DNA of 64,000 nucleotides, taken from Ahaetulla prasina (taxonomy: Eukaryota > Chordata > Lepidosauria > Squamata > Colubridae). The stretch spans positions 14,215,901 to 14,279,900 of the forward strand of contig NC_080542.1 of assembly GCF_028640845.1 (NCBI RefSeq), read 5' to 3'. Below the pieces are notes generated by a model, which did no database searches, was not told the origin of the DNA, and saw only the letters and a program-made list of their open reading frames with translations. A program made the translations under genes and the position numbers. This document shows, piece by piece, positions 34,096-61,789 of the stretch (positions are counted from its first letter, which is position 1; each line of letters opens with the position of its first letter).

Positions 34096-34645
34096 TGTTG
34101 TGGTCCGCCAGCTGCCTGCGGAGCTGGCAATGGAGTCAGACAGCAATGAGGCTGAGGTGGGGCCAGGGCCATTGGGGAGTGAGGTGCGGACTCCAGAGCC
34201 TCCAGAGACTGATAGTAGTAAGGCAGAGTAACAGGAGGAGCCTGTTCCTAATGCACGCATGAGAAGAGCTGCCAGAAGGCAAGAGCAGCTCAAGCAAAGA
34301 GGACAACTCGGGAGTAGGGTCAAGAGATGATTGGCCCCTCCCATAAGGCTTAAAACAGACCAGCAATGGCATTTGGGCTTTGCCGGAAAACAACGTTGAT
34401 AGCTTCGTCTTGTTGCATTTATTTTGTATCGGTGTCTTCTGAAAGTTTGCCAAGAAAGGCCTTTGGCAGTTTGCCTAATTGGACCAAGGTTTGCGATAGG
34501 ACTGAGGAATTTGTGTTGGGAGGAATTTGCTTTAATTTAGTTGAACTAGGCTGGGAATGAAGTAATTCTCAACTGTTAAAATAAAGTTTGTTTGTTTTTT
34601 CACTGACTGAGTTTCCTACTACCTACTTGGGCCTGGGTCAGAACA
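34096..34645 (+). mobile_element. Solo LTR 1 (550 bp, TGTT...AACA)
   Basis: It starts TGTTGTGGTCCGCC, ends GGTCAGAACA, and is flanked by the 5-bp duplication CTATC (34091-34095 and 34646-34650). A frame from LTR base 2 reads VVVRQLPAELAMESDSNEAE, proline/acid-rich, with one stop, then NARMRRAARRQEQLKQRGQL. An AATAAA lies near 34580. 5-bp duplications fit a Ty3/Gypsy-type element; no internal region is present. Confidence 0.85.
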
Positions 34646-34702
34646 CTATCAAGGTATTTTAATCCTAACCAATAGATAAATGGGGTGCTAAAAGAAATAC
34701 AG

Positions 34703-35085
34703 GTAGTCCTTGACTTACGACCACAATTGAGCCCAAAATTTCTGTTGCTAAGTGAGAGAGTTGTCAAGTGAATTTTGCTCCATTTTATTATCTTTTTTGC
34801 CACAGTTGTTAAGTGAATCATGGCAGTTGTTAAGTTAGTAACATAGTTGTTAAGTGAATCTGCCTTCCCCATTGATTTTGCTTATCAGAAGGTCACAAAA
34901 GGGGATCACATGAATCTAGGATACTGCAACCAATAAATATGAGTCAGTTGTCAAACATCTGAATTTTGATCATGTGACATTGGAAAGTTGCAATAGCTGT
35001 AAGTGCGAAAAATGGTCATAACTTACTTTTTTTAGTGCTTTTGTAACTTCCAACAGTTACTGAACTATTGTAAGTTGAGGACTAC
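34703..35085 (+). mobile_element. MITE-like element with TAGTCCT termini
   Basis: Starts GTAGTCCTTGACTTACGACC and ends GTAAGTTGAGGACTAC, imperfect terminal inverted repeats. Internal TTGTTAAGTGAATC-type motifs repeat. A decayed reverse copy is at 5711-6105. Superfamily not determined. Confidence 0.65.
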
Positions 35086-35250
35086 TTCTATATGAAACTG
35101 CCAAATTTTGAAAATTTATTGTATATGCACCATGAAATGATTTTCAACTCCTAGTAACCACGTAGACAGATTTTCTAAAACAACATTCCGCTAATCTGTG
35201 ACTTCAGGCTTCCAAATGGTGTACTCATCATTATCATAGCTGAGTCTGTT

Positions 35251-35822
35251 TGTCATGTCCCACTCCTCCGCTGACGGCCGGGTCAGGGAAATCTGAATCA
35301 GGCTTGCCTCTGCAGCTCTGCCCAAAGTCCTAGCAAAATCCTCAGAGCAGTCAGGAGACCAGTAAGTGACTTCAGCAAGATAAATTCGACTTTGCCTGAC
35401 TCAGAGACTGCCAGAAAGCAGATCCTTTATATAGGCCATGGGGTGTGGCTCCATGACTCAGCACTCATTAAGGCCTGCCCCTCCCTTCCTTCTGTTGCCT
35501 CCGCCTATCCAATCTTCTGATGCGAGGGTCACTCCAATCAGCTGTTGGAAGTAAACTTTCCTCAGGCTCACATGCTGTGGAGGAGGGGGAGGGGTCTAGC
35601 TGCTCCGTTTGCCTGGGCATGGAGCCAGGGCTGGGGCCGAGGGATGCTCCCTCCTCTGCAGCCTGCTTGGGCATGGAGCCAGGGCTGGGATCGGGAGGTG
35701 CCCCCTCCTCTGCAGCCTGCTTGGGCATGGAGCCAGGGCTGGGGCCGGGAGGCATACATTCCTCTGTGTTCGGGAGCAGATAAGCAGACCCCGGCTGCAG
35801 TGAGAGCGGGCAAGACACAACA
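35251..35822 (-). mobile_element. Solo LTR 2 (572 bp) with in-frame 54-bp repeats
   Basis: On the minus strand TGTTGTGTCTTGCCCGC ... GGGACATGACA; flanked by CTGTT (35246-35250 and 35823-35827). The frame from base 2 is open for about 115 codons: VVSCPLSLQPGSAYLLPNTE, three 18-residue GPSPGSMPKQAAEEGA-type units, then ADWSDPRIRRLDRRRQQKEG and a stop. A TATATAAAGG box follows, so the frame lies in U3. Confidence 0.87.
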
Positions 35823-35945
35823 CTGTTTTGCTCCTGGTTATTCTTTTTTTCTCTTTTCTTCCAAGCGTTAGAACCTCTTCCAAATACACCTTTTAATATA
35901 TCCGATTAATAAGCTTGTGACAATCTAGTAACCTTGATTATAAGT

Positions 35946-36118
35946 CAGGGATCCCCAATTCCCAAACTGTGGCTCACTACTGGGCCATGGCCCATTCAAA
36001 ACCAGGCCACATAAGTGTGGGTGGGTGGTTGTATGTGTGTGCACAGCTCCACTTGCATAAGTCTCAGGCACATGTACCTGCTGCTTTGTTAGCAGCGGTG
36101 GCAATTCCTTCCCAAGGA
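35946..36118 (+). mobile_element. hAT-like non-autonomous element, 5' part
   Basis: Begins CAGGGATCCCCAATTCCCAA, a terminus common to hAT elements, followed by ACTGGGCCATGGCCCATTC. A possible other end (GCCCACTAGTAGGCCACAGC) is near 37850, with LTRs and other repeats between. Tentative. Confidence 0.4.
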
Positions 36119-36422
36119 TCAGCCCACAGATTTCCACTGCTCTCCTCTCCTCTCCCTTCTGTGCATCCATGTGTTAAGCACTGGACCCAGATCTTTCTCC
36201 TCTTCCTCATCAGTCACCTCCAATCCTGGGAGCTCTTGACTCTCCATCTGAGGGCTGACGGATGGCCCAGGCTTCGCCTTTCTGTCTCTCTCTCTCTCTG
36301 CCAGCTCCATTTCCTCTTTCCCCTTGGAGCTCTCAAGTTGTCTTGATACTGACCCTGACTCCCACGCCTCCTCTTCCTCTGATTCGACTGCTGGAGGGGT
36401 CGGCAGCTGACGGGCCACAACA
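36119..36422 (-). mobile_element. LTR fragment of the same family
   Basis: The minus strand starts TGTTGTGGCCCGTCAGCTGC and the base-2 frame is open: VVARQLPTPPAVESEEEEAW, acidic and lysine-rich middle, then WMHRRERRGEQ. The 3' half is missing and no target duplication was found. Confidence 0.6.
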
Positions 36423-36804
36423 GTAGTCTTCTTCTCTTCTTCATTTTTTTGATTGTTGGGATTTTTATGTGGTTTATACACAGCTACATTGTATATTTTA
36501 GATTATTATTATAAATGAAACTAAAGTTATATTTACACCTACAGCACGTATTTTATTATTATTGTATCTGTCAAGTACAAGCCATTTGCTAGGTTAGATA
36601 ACTTTTCCAAGACTTTTCCAATGCATCTTTTCTAACATTTTTTAAGTCTTAAATTTAATTATTAATTATAAAATACACATACTTTTGTTTTCATTGTTTT
36701 ATTTATTAATAAATCTGAAACTTTTTTTTACTATAAGTAGGTGATAAACTTCAATGCTTAGTAGGACAAGGTGCTAATGATTATAATAAAATAAATAAGA
36801 GCAG

Positions 36805-37110
36805 TGGTGGGATTCAATTTTTTTTACTACTGGTTCTATGGGTGTGGCTTGGTGGGCGTGGCATGGTTTGGTGGGCATGGCAGGGGAAGGATACTGTAAA
36901 ATCTCCATTCCCACCCCACTCCAGGGGAAGGATACTGCAAAATACCCATTTCCTCCTGATCAGCTGGGACTCTAGAGGCAGAGAATAGATGGGGGCAGGG
37001 CCAGTCAGAGGTGGTATTTACTGGTTCTCCGAACTACACAAAATTTCTGCTACCAGTTCTCCAGAACTGGTCAGAACCTGCTAAATACTACTTTGAACAA
37101 GAGTTCTCCA
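36805..37110 (-). repeat. Repeat of the 22240-22585 family
   Basis: GTGGTGGGATTCAATTTTTT start, GTGGGCGTGGC motifs, two of the 43-bp type units (CCCACTCCAGGGGAAGGAT), and end with CCAGTTCTCCAGAACTGGTC. Confidence 0.55.
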
Positions 37111-37152
37111 AGCTTTTTGGCTTTCAGTATACGGGGGGGTGGGGAGAGGGGA

Positions 37153-37700
37153 TGTTGTGTTTGTGCCCCCCGAGCCGGGCCTCCTGCCAGAAAGTGACTT
37201 GGAGCCAGGCCTTCTGCCAGAAAGTGACTTGGAAAGTGAGGGGGAAGGGCTGTCAGGACTAATCTTGGGAGCACCGGCTTCCCTGGCTCAGCTCCAGGAG
37301 CCAGAGGCAGGCCAGGTGGAAGAGATAATGAGGCCTCCATCACCTGACTCTTTCCCCCCAGGCCATGCCTTCAAACCCAGCTGATGGGAATCAGGCTTGG
37401 TTGGACCCTAGGTTTCGTAGGCAGGAGAGGAGGGAACAACAGAAGCAGGGGTAGGGCAGGCCTAGGAAGTGCTGAGTCAGGGAGCCACACCCCACAGGAT
37501 ATAAAGGTAGCCAGAGCTTCTGTGCCTCTTCGTAGCAGGCAAATCAACTGATTAACTAAGAGCTGAAGTTTGTTCCTGGGTGACTCATTGGCGTTGAGGG
37601 AGATAACAGATACACTTGGCACTTCGCTATTTTGCTGCCAGAGCTGATAGTGCTGGCTAATTAAGCCATTACTCAGATGGAGGTGAAGGAGGACAGAACA
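37153..37700 (+). mobile_element. Solo LTR 3 (548 bp)
   Basis: TGTTGTGTTTGTGCCC ... GAGGACAGAACA, flanked by GGGGA (37148-37152 and 37701-37705). Base-2 frame: VVFVPPEPGLLPESDLEPGL through MRPPSPDSFPPGHAFKPS; a one-step frame change then gives DGNQAWLDPRFRRQERREQQ and a stop. GGATATAAAGG follows. Located about 200 bp beyond the gene C stop. Confidence 0.87.
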
Positions 37701-37904
37701 GGGGATGGTTCCACATGAGTAGCTGGAAAGTGCACACACATATGCATCTCAAATGACATAGCCGCTCACCCACTCATTGTGCAAGTGGTCATTTGCACTC
37801 ATGAATGCATACACTTATGCAGCCCGGTTTGGAATAGCTCATAGCCCACTAGTAGGCCACAGCTTGGGGGCTGGAGACCTTTCAAATAAACTTCTCTTTG
37901 GCTA

Positions 37905-54620
<16,716 letters not shown>

Positions 54621-54944
54621 CTTGCACTTATATTGCCCCTCTAAAGTAAATATAGATTTACTTTGATATTTAAATCAAACACACTGTCTTCAGTTAACTT
54701 ATTTTTGAAGCATTCTCTGGACAATTGTGAAATAGACAGATGAAATGATGCCTATTAACCTTGCTATTTATCTGTGGTATTTTTTTTAAGGCGTAGAAGT
54801 AATCATGGTTGATTTGATAATTATAGGGGAAATAATCACCTGTGGAAACTGACTTTTTCATATTATCATTGATGAAAACATGGTTCACTACACTTTTGCA
54901 GTGAAATAACTATCCAGAGGATATACTAGGAGAATTAACACATG

Positions 54945-55345
54945 AATTCATCTGCTACAATATCCTTCCTGTCGAAGAGTACTTCAGCTTCAATCGCAAC
55001 AATAGACGAGCGCACAATAGATTTAAACTTAATGTGAACCGCTCCAATCTTGATTGTAGAAAATATGACTTCAGTAACAGAGTTGTTAATGCCTGGAATG
55101 CACTACCTGACTCTGTCGTCTGTTCCCAAAATCCCCAAAGCTTTAACCAAAGGCTATCTACTATTGACCTCACCCCATTCCTAAGAGGTCTGTAAGGGGC
55201 ATGCATAAGAGCACCAGCATGCCTACCATTCCTGTCCTAATGTTCCCTTTGACTGTAACCAATTCGTATGGTTATTTCATGCTTATACTTATATATACTG
55301 TTGTGTTTGACAAATAAATTAAAAATAAATAAATAAATTAGGTTT
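54945..55345 (+). mobile_element. CR1/Jockey-group LINE 3' fragment
   Basis: ATCTGCTACAATATCCTTCC start, RFKLNVNRSNLDCRKYDF-like coding, LTPFLRGL, stop, 3' UTR and (AAATAAAT) tail, upstream of gene C. Confidence 0.72.
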
Positions 55346-55403
55346 TACTGAATGCATCATGACCAGGGGAAAAAATCACAATGAGACTGGCAATGAACAC
55401 AAA

Positions 55404-55514
55404 TCCATAAAATTCAGGACCAAATAAAACATTTGACTATTTATTTGTTGGAATGATTTGTATACTGCCCAAATACAATACACTCAGAACAATTTACAAT
55501 TATGGTAATCTCAA
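55404..55514 (+). repeat. 111-bp direct repeat, copy 1
   Basis: TCCATAAAATTCAGGACCAA to ATGGTAATCTCAA; matches copy 2 with two mismatches seen. The flanks are unrelated. Confidence 0.85.
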
Positions 55515-55801
55515 AAATATCCCTGAGACCCAAATCTAATCTAAAAGATTTAACTAGAAAGCTAAATACAAAAAGCCTGTTAGGAACATTTCAAAGTTCT
55601 AAAATGCCCAATACCACAATTAACATTCCCCAAATATATATATTTTTTTATGATAGTAAACTCTTCATTAATTTCAATATGAGTTATTCTATTGCATGTT
55701 GGGCAGTGGGAATGAGAAACAAAGCTGCACAGTACAGTAGCAAAAACAGTGGAATGGTTAAAAAAAATTTTTTCAACAACTTCCTTATTGGGGGATATAA
55801 G

Positions 55802-55912
55802 TCCATAAAATTCAGGACCAAATAAAACATTTGACTATTTATTTGTTGGAATAATTTGTATACTGCCCAAATACAATACACCCAGAACAATTTACAATTA
55901 TGGTAATCTCAA
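55802..55912 (+). repeat. 111-bp direct repeat, copy 2
   Basis: Offset 398 bp from copy 1; differs at GAATAATTTG against GAATGATTTG and CACCCAGAAC against CACTCAGAAC. Confidence 0.85.
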
Positions 55913-56167
55913 CCGAGTAGTTATGAAATCTAGCAAAACAGTGATAGTTTTTGATCAAGAGTATGATGCACAAAAGTCATTTGTAAAAGAGGCATGCCAT
56001 CTTTTGCTACTGAGGTCAAGAAAAAAGTGCCTTAGGACTGTGTTGGGGAACCTATGGCACCAGAGCCCTCTCTGCTCGCCCAGCTCAGCTGCACCATGCG
56101 TGCACGCACACCTCCCACTGACCAGCTGATTTTTGGAACTCTGCCGTGCATGTGCGGAGGGTGGGGA

Positions 56168-56673
56168 TGTTCTGTCCTCCTCCACCTCCGTCCGAATGAT
56201 GGCTTAATTAGCCGGCACTATCAGCTCTGGTGGCAAAAGAGCCAGCGTCTCCTCATTATCTTCCACAATGCTGGTGAATCACAAACTCCAGCTCTAGTCA
56301 ATCAGTGGATTTGCCTGTTACAAAGAGACACACCAGCTCTTGCTGTCTTTTATATCCTGTGGGGTGTGACTCCATGACTCAGCACTTCCTAGGCCTGCCT
56401 CACCCTTGCCTCTGTTGTTCCCTCTTCTCCTGCCTACGAAACCTAGGATTCAACGAAGCCTGATTGCCATCAGCTGGGTCTGCAGACGTGGCCTGGGGGG
56501 GGGAAGAGTCAGGAGATCGAGGCCTCATTATTTCTTCCACCTGGCCTGCTTCTGGCTCCTGGAGCTGAGCCAGGGGAGCCGGTGCTTCTGAGGTAAGTCC
56601 TGACAGCCCTTCCCCTCACTTTCCAAGTCACTTTCTGGCAGCAGGGCCGGCTCGGGGGGGCACAGACACAACA
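56168..56673 (-). mobile_element. Solo LTR 5 (506 bp) in hAT
   Basis: Minus strand TGTTGTGTCTGTGCCCC ... GGAGGACAGAACA, same subfamily as LTR 3. Flanks GGGGA and GGGCA differ at one base. One extra C near the start shifts the otherwise shared frame (PPEPALLPESDLESEG). Confidence 0.8.
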
Positions 56674-56978
56674 GGGCACATGCAGGAGACACATGCATGT
56701 GCATGGGGGGGGGTTTCACACACGCATGCGTGGAGTGGGGGAGAGTGGGGGAGATTGCAGGGAGGCCTGCTAGGGCCAAAATGGGGCACAGGGGGTGCGG
56801 AGTGCCACCCTGCAGTTTTGGTTCCAGTAGGCTGCAGGGAGGCCTACTAGGCCCAAAATGGGGCATGTGGTGGCCACATGCGTATGCGTGTGGGGTGGGG
56901 CATCACACACACATTGCATTATGGGTGCTGGCATGCACCTGTGTGAGCTGTTACACATGTGCTTGCTTCTGGCACGCA

Positions 56979-57504
56979 TGTTGTGCCCCGTCCGCTTTCC
57001 CCACAGCCGGGGCCTTCTTATCTGCTTCCAAACGCTGAGGAATGTCCTAGCATGCCTCCCAGCCCCAGCCCTGGCTCCATGCCCAGACAGGCTGAGGAAG
57101 AAGAAGCGCCTCCAGCCCCCAGCCCTGTCTCCATGCCCAGGCAAACGGAGCAACTAGACCCCTCCCCCTCCCCCTCAGCATGTGAGCCTGAGGAAGGTCA
57201 ATTATCAACAGTTGCAGACTGGAGTGACCCTCGCTTCAGGAGAATTGATAAGCGGCGTCAACAGAAGGAAGGGAGGGGCAGGCCGGGATAAGTGCTGAGT
57301 CATGGAGCCACACCCTATGGCCTATATAAAGGATCTGCTTTCTGGCATTCTCTGAGTCAGGCAAAGTCGAACTTATCTTGCTGAAGTCACTTTCTGGTCT
57401 CCTGCCTGCCTTGAGAACTTTGCTAGGACTTTGGATGAGCTGCAGAGGCACGCCTGATTCGGATTTCCCTGACCCGGCCGTCAGCGGAGGAGTGGGACAC
57501 GACA
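56979..57504 (+). mobile_element. Solo LTR 6 (526 bp) in hAT
   Basis: TGTTGTGCCCCGTCCGC ... GTGGGACACGACA; duplication ACGCA at 56974-56978 and 57505-57509. Base-2 frame open for 104 codons: VVPRPLSPQPGPSYLLPNAE, two PSPGSMPRQ-type units, then ADWSDPRFRRIDKRRQQKEG and a stop at 57289, upstream of CCTATATAAAGG. Same subfamily as LTR 2. Confidence 0.88.
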
Positions 57505-57689
57505 ACGCAATGACCAAAAGGTTAACTATCACTGCCTTAGGATGAAGGCATTTTTGATGGTTGCAAGAAAAAGGACTTTTTGGAGATTATATCATTCAGA
57601 TTCACTGTATCTCTGGTGGTCCTACTTATTGATACATGTTTTATTTAGTTTTAATGTGCTTAATTTTGCTTAAATGCAATATTTCAGCT

Positions 57690-57985
57690 ACTAGGTAAAG
57701 GTAAAGGTTCTCCTCGCACATACGTGCTAGTCGTTGCCAACTCTAGGGGATGGTGCTCATCTCCGTTTCAAAGCCGAAGAGCCAGCGCTGTCCAAAGACA
57801 TCCCCGTGGTCATGTGGCCGGCATGACTCAACACCAAAGGTGCACATAACACTGTTACCTTCCCACCAAAGCTGGTCCCTATATTTTCTTCTTGCGTTCT
57901 TATGTGCTTGCGAACTGCTAGGTTGGCAGAAGCTGGGACAAGTAACGGGAGCTCACCCCGTTACCCCGTTACATGGCAGCACTAG
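57690..57985 (-). mobile_element. Sauria-type SINE, head truncated
   Basis: GGTAAAGGTAAAGGTTCTCC (reversed tail), AACTCTAGGGGATGGTGCTC, ATGTGGCCGGCATGACTCAA; ends after CACTAGGATTCAAACTACC, so the tRNA head is missing. Confidence 0.7.
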
Positions 57986-58294
57986 GATTCAAACTACCTC
58001 TCTCTTTTTTAAAATTACATTGTAATGGATGGGCAAACTGACTCTGTACCAAATTTTCTTATAGAGAGAGGGAGGGATCCAGGAAAATTATTTTATTTAA
58101 GGATATTAGTAATTTAATTTGAAATAAAAGACATTGATTCAGAAGTGATGCTCAGCTTCCTTAGGAATTTGGCAAGTGACTTTGAACAATGGTTGGTGTT
58201 TCATTGTTTTGATTTTTTTTATTTTACTTTATTCTCTGAAATATAAACTAAAATATGAAATGAGAGCAAGTGATATGAAGATTATATTAGGACC

Positions 58295-59172
58295 AAATAA
58301 TTTATTTATTTATTTATTAGATTTTTATACCGCCCTTCTCCCAAAGGACTCAGGGCGGTGTACAGCCAAAGTAAAAACAGTAACAAAATACAATTAAAAT
58401 AAACAATTAAAAAACTTATTATAAAATTGCCCAAAATTTAAAACATATTAAAATTTAAAACCCATTAAAATACATCCAAAAATTTAAAATTTAAAATTTA
58501 AGCCAACCCCGCGCGAGTAAATAAATACGTCTTCAGCTCGTGGTGAAAGGTCCGAAGGTCGGACAATTGGCGCAAGCCAGGGGGAAGTTTGTTCCAGAGA
58601 GTAGGAGCCCCCACAGAGAAGGCTCTTCCCCTGGGGGCCGCCAGCCGACATTGCTTGGCGGACGGCACCCTGAGAAGTCCCTCTCTGTGTGAGCGTACGG
58701 GTCAGTGGGAGGCATGAGGTAACAGCAGGCGGTCCCGTAAGTACCCAGGCCCTAAGCCATGGAGCGCTTTAAAGGTAGTAACCAACACCTTAAAGTGCAC
58801 CTGAAAGGCCACAGGCAGCCAGTGCAGTCTGCACAGGAGTGGTGTTACATGGGCGCCACGTGCTGCTCCCTCTATAACCCGCGCAGCTGCATTCTGAACT
58901 AACTGAAGCCTCTGAGTGCACTTCAGGGAGAGCCCCATGTAGAGAGCATTGCAATAATCCAAGCGAGAGGTAACAAGAGCATGAGTGACCATGCATAAGG
59001 CATCCCGGTTGAGGAAGGGGCGCAACTGGCGAACCAGGTGAACCTGGTGAAAAGCTCTCCTGGAGACGGCTGTCAAATGATCTTCAAACGACAGCCGTCC
59101 ATCCAGGAGAACACCCAAGTTGCGCACCCTTTCCACTGGGGTCAATGACTCACCCCCAACAGTCAGCTGCAA
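58295..59172 (-). mobile_element. L2-type LINE 3' fragment
   Basis: Reversed; (TTTA)n, hairpin CCGCCCTTCTCCCAAAGGAC, then an antisense-open frame of 156 codons (59172-58702): VRNLGVLLDGRLSFEDHLTA, FLNRDALCMVTHALVTSRLD, ALHGLGPGYLRDRLL. Confidence 0.8.
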
Positions 59173-59464
59173 CTGGGGAAATAGGGGAAAGTTTTATAGG
59201 GGAAAGTTTTCCTATTGTGATTGCCTCTGAGGTCCAAATAGGTACCAAATAGAAAGTAATGTTTTTTTGTGTGTTAAATTTTCCCTGAAAATATACCTGA
59301 AGAAAACTGAGCCAGAACAGTGGTGATTATTTTAAAGGCTGAAAATTAACTGTTATACTTGGCCAGTGCATCTATGGAAAAATGAACAAATTAAACATAA
59401 TTTCAGTTCCCTGAATTAATTCTATCATTCATTCAGTTCTATCATGCTAAAAGAGAAACCCCAA

Positions 59465-59913
59465 TGTAGATAACCCCAAGATCAGATATTACCAACTTGT
59501 ATAAAAGTCAACGTGTCACTTAGAAAGCAGACCTATACCATTGGGCAGGTATATGGTGTTGCAAGCTCTTGGGAAAGTGCAGAAATATTTCTAAAAACTG
59601 TTCTTGTAACTATGTGGCAAAGAGGAGGAGGCATTGAGAGTAACACATGTATCCAGAAGGTGTATGGTAAGAGTAGACCATATATGGGCTTTTGTTTATT
59701 TCAACCAATTAGGATAACTTCTTCTTTTTTCTTATGGCAATGTCTGTAACCAAAAAGTATAAAAGACTATGTTTAAGCCATGCTCGATGCTCAGATCTTT
59801 GTTTTCCACCCGAGTGGGGGTCTGTGTCCTATTTGCGCAAATAATAAATTAATTCTTGTTTCTCAAATCCTTCGTGATCTTGTCTCCTCACTTTAAGACG
59901 TAAGTTTTCTACA
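59465..59913 (+). mobile_element. Candidate retroviral-type solo LTR
   Basis: TGTAGATAACCCC ... GTTTTCTACA with TATAAAAG at about 59758, AATAAA near 59840 and a downstream CTTGTCTCCTCAC block, an arrangement typical of gammaretrovirus-like LTRs. The possible 4-bp duplication (CCAA/ACAA) is imperfect. No internal genes are present. Confidence 0.5.
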
Positions 59914-60199
59914 ACAATGCAATGGAGAACAACGGTGAGACATATTGTTTTTGTTTGTTCTCAAAGGAACAATGTGATGGTTCTGTTGATTGGTCTGATT
60001 ATTCAAAGCACAAAATCATTCTTCTGTTTAGAGGAATAGGAGAATTGAAACAAATAGAAAACAGTTCAGTTCTGGCAAAAAAAAAATGCTTAGTCAATTT
60101 GAGTCCTGAGACAGACATAGATTTGGCTGGATCAGTTGTTCTCCATGTGTCCATCTCTTATCTAGCGGGTTTGTTCAATGTGACCAAGACATCTTAGAG

Positions 60200-60511
60200 T
60201 AGGGCAGTGGTGAAATCTAAATTGTTTTACTACCAGATCTGTGGGCTTGGCTTGGTGGGTGTGCATGGCTTGGTGGATGTGGCAGGAGAAGGATACTGCA
60301 AAATCTCCATTGCCATCACCTCCTATAACCCTCTGCCACTGAAAACAGAGCTCAGGAGGGCTGCATGTGGCCCTCCCTAGCTCCATTTTCACTGGCAGAG
60401 GCACCCCGGGCTAGTCCTTCGCTGTTTTCAGGGCGGCCCCATGGGCCAGATCTAAGTATCCCATGAATCGGATCCAGCCCCTGGGCATTGAGTTTGACAC
60501 CCCTGTCTTAG
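60200..60511 (+). repeat. Mixed non-autonomous repeats
   Basis: 60206-60410 belongs to the GTGGTG.GATTCAA / GGCTTGGTGGGTGTG family; 60420-60511 ends GAGTTTGACACCCCTGTC, a terminus common among hAT elements. Confidence 0.45.
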
Positions 60512-60827
60512 GAGAAGGAGAAGACTAAATAAATCAAGCTTTCTGTGAGTTCCTTAATATATACAATTGTTTCTATGTATTCTATTACACTTACCAATAG
60601 GGCAAAGAGGCATGGATAGTGACCAAGGAAGTTTTTTTTTTAAAAAAAATATGACCTTAAATTCTTTGGAGCATTGCAGATTGAGTTCTAGCCCTTTGGA
60701 GGAACTGGGTATATTCTATATAGCTGGATCTGAAAATGGAAAATAACTTTTGGGGAAAAGTGACATTCCCATCAGCTTTGAAACAGGCAGAGGGGCATTT
60801 TCTCCTGATGAAGGTGTCTCAAATCTC

Positions 60828-61737
60828 TTCAATATATTTTTTTTATTGAAAAAGATTTTACAAAAATTTTCACCCCCCTTTTTCCCCCCTCCCCCCACTC
60901 CATCCCCTCCCCCCTCCCTCCAAAACCACCCTCCTCCCTCCCCCACCCCCAACTTCCCAGAACAAACACAGGTATAGTTCAAAAGAAAAAACAATCATTC
61001 GCTAAATTTTCCCTAACACAAATTATAATCCTCCCCTTCTTCTCAAATCCTAACTTCCCCCCTACAAATCAAAGATAAATACATCCTAATCATTCAAAAG
61101 CAATCTGATATCTCTTAATCTGATATCTATTTTGCGTATATTCAATCCATTTTTTCCATTCAGTTAGATATTTTTCTTGTGTAGTGTCTTTCAAAAAGGC
61201 TGAGATTTTAGCCATCTCAGCCAAATTAGCAACTTTCAATATCCATTCTTCTATTGTAGGTAACTCTTTTTTCTTCCAGTATTGTTCTATCAGTAGTCTT
61301 GCTGCTGTTATTAAATTTAAAGTCAACTTAGTCTCAATTATTGTACAGTCCATAATAATTCCCAATAAGAAAAATTGCGGTAGGAACTTTATCTTCTTTT
61401 TCAAAACATTTTGTATAATCCACCAGATCCTTATCCAAAAAGCCTTAATCTTCTTACAAGATTATGAAAATATGTAGCATATACAAATATGAAAATATGT
61501 AGCATCATCACAATTACATCTCCAACATTTCGCTTGTATATCTGGATACATACATGATAATTTCTTAGGGTCTAAGTGCCACCTATAAAACATTTTATAA
61601 AAATTTTCCCTCAAGTTCTGTGCTTGCGTAAATTTAACATTTCTAACCCAATTTTTTTCCCACGTTTCCAAAAATATTGGTTCTTGAATATTTTGCCAAT
61701 AATTTTGCCAAGTCTTTGACTTCCACTTTTGGGGAAA
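60828..61737 (-). mobile_element. L1 LINE 3' fragment
   Basis: Reversed A-rich 3' end and C-rich 3' UTR, then antisense ORF2 tail (KKKIKFLPQFFLLGIIMDCT, KCWRCNCDDATYFHI) closely related to the L1 at 13979. 5' truncated. Confidence 0.8.
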
Positions 61738-61789
61738 AGATTTTGAGCACTTAATAGGGTAAAATTGCAGTATATCGAGGGGGACAGGA

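Larger units (their letters stand above)
56038..57534 (+). mobile_element. Non-autonomous hAT element carrying two solo LTRs
   Basis: Termini CTGTGTTGGGGAACCTATGG and AGGTTAACTATCACTG are imperfect inverted repeats of the hAT CAGTG.TGG.GAACCT type. A perfect 8-bp duplication CCTTAGGA flanks it (56030-56037, 57535-57542). With the LTRs removed about 465 bp remain, GC-rich with GGCCCAAAATGGGGCA repeats, no transposase. Confidence 0.85.

Noticed and set aside
35468..35818. Proline-rich 116-codon frame as a host antisense gene
   Set aside because: It lies wholly inside a solo LTR with target duplication and recurs in the other LTRs, so it is treated as element-derived.
34096..37700. A full LTR retrotransposon bounded by LTR 1 and LTR 3
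   Set aside because: The two LTRs are different subfamilies with different target duplications, and the interval holds other repeats, no gag or pol.
59922..60197. 91-codon frame (MENNGETYCFCLFSKEQCDG...)
   Set aside because: No recognisable domain, no splice context and no second copy; probably chance, next to the candidate retroviral LTR.
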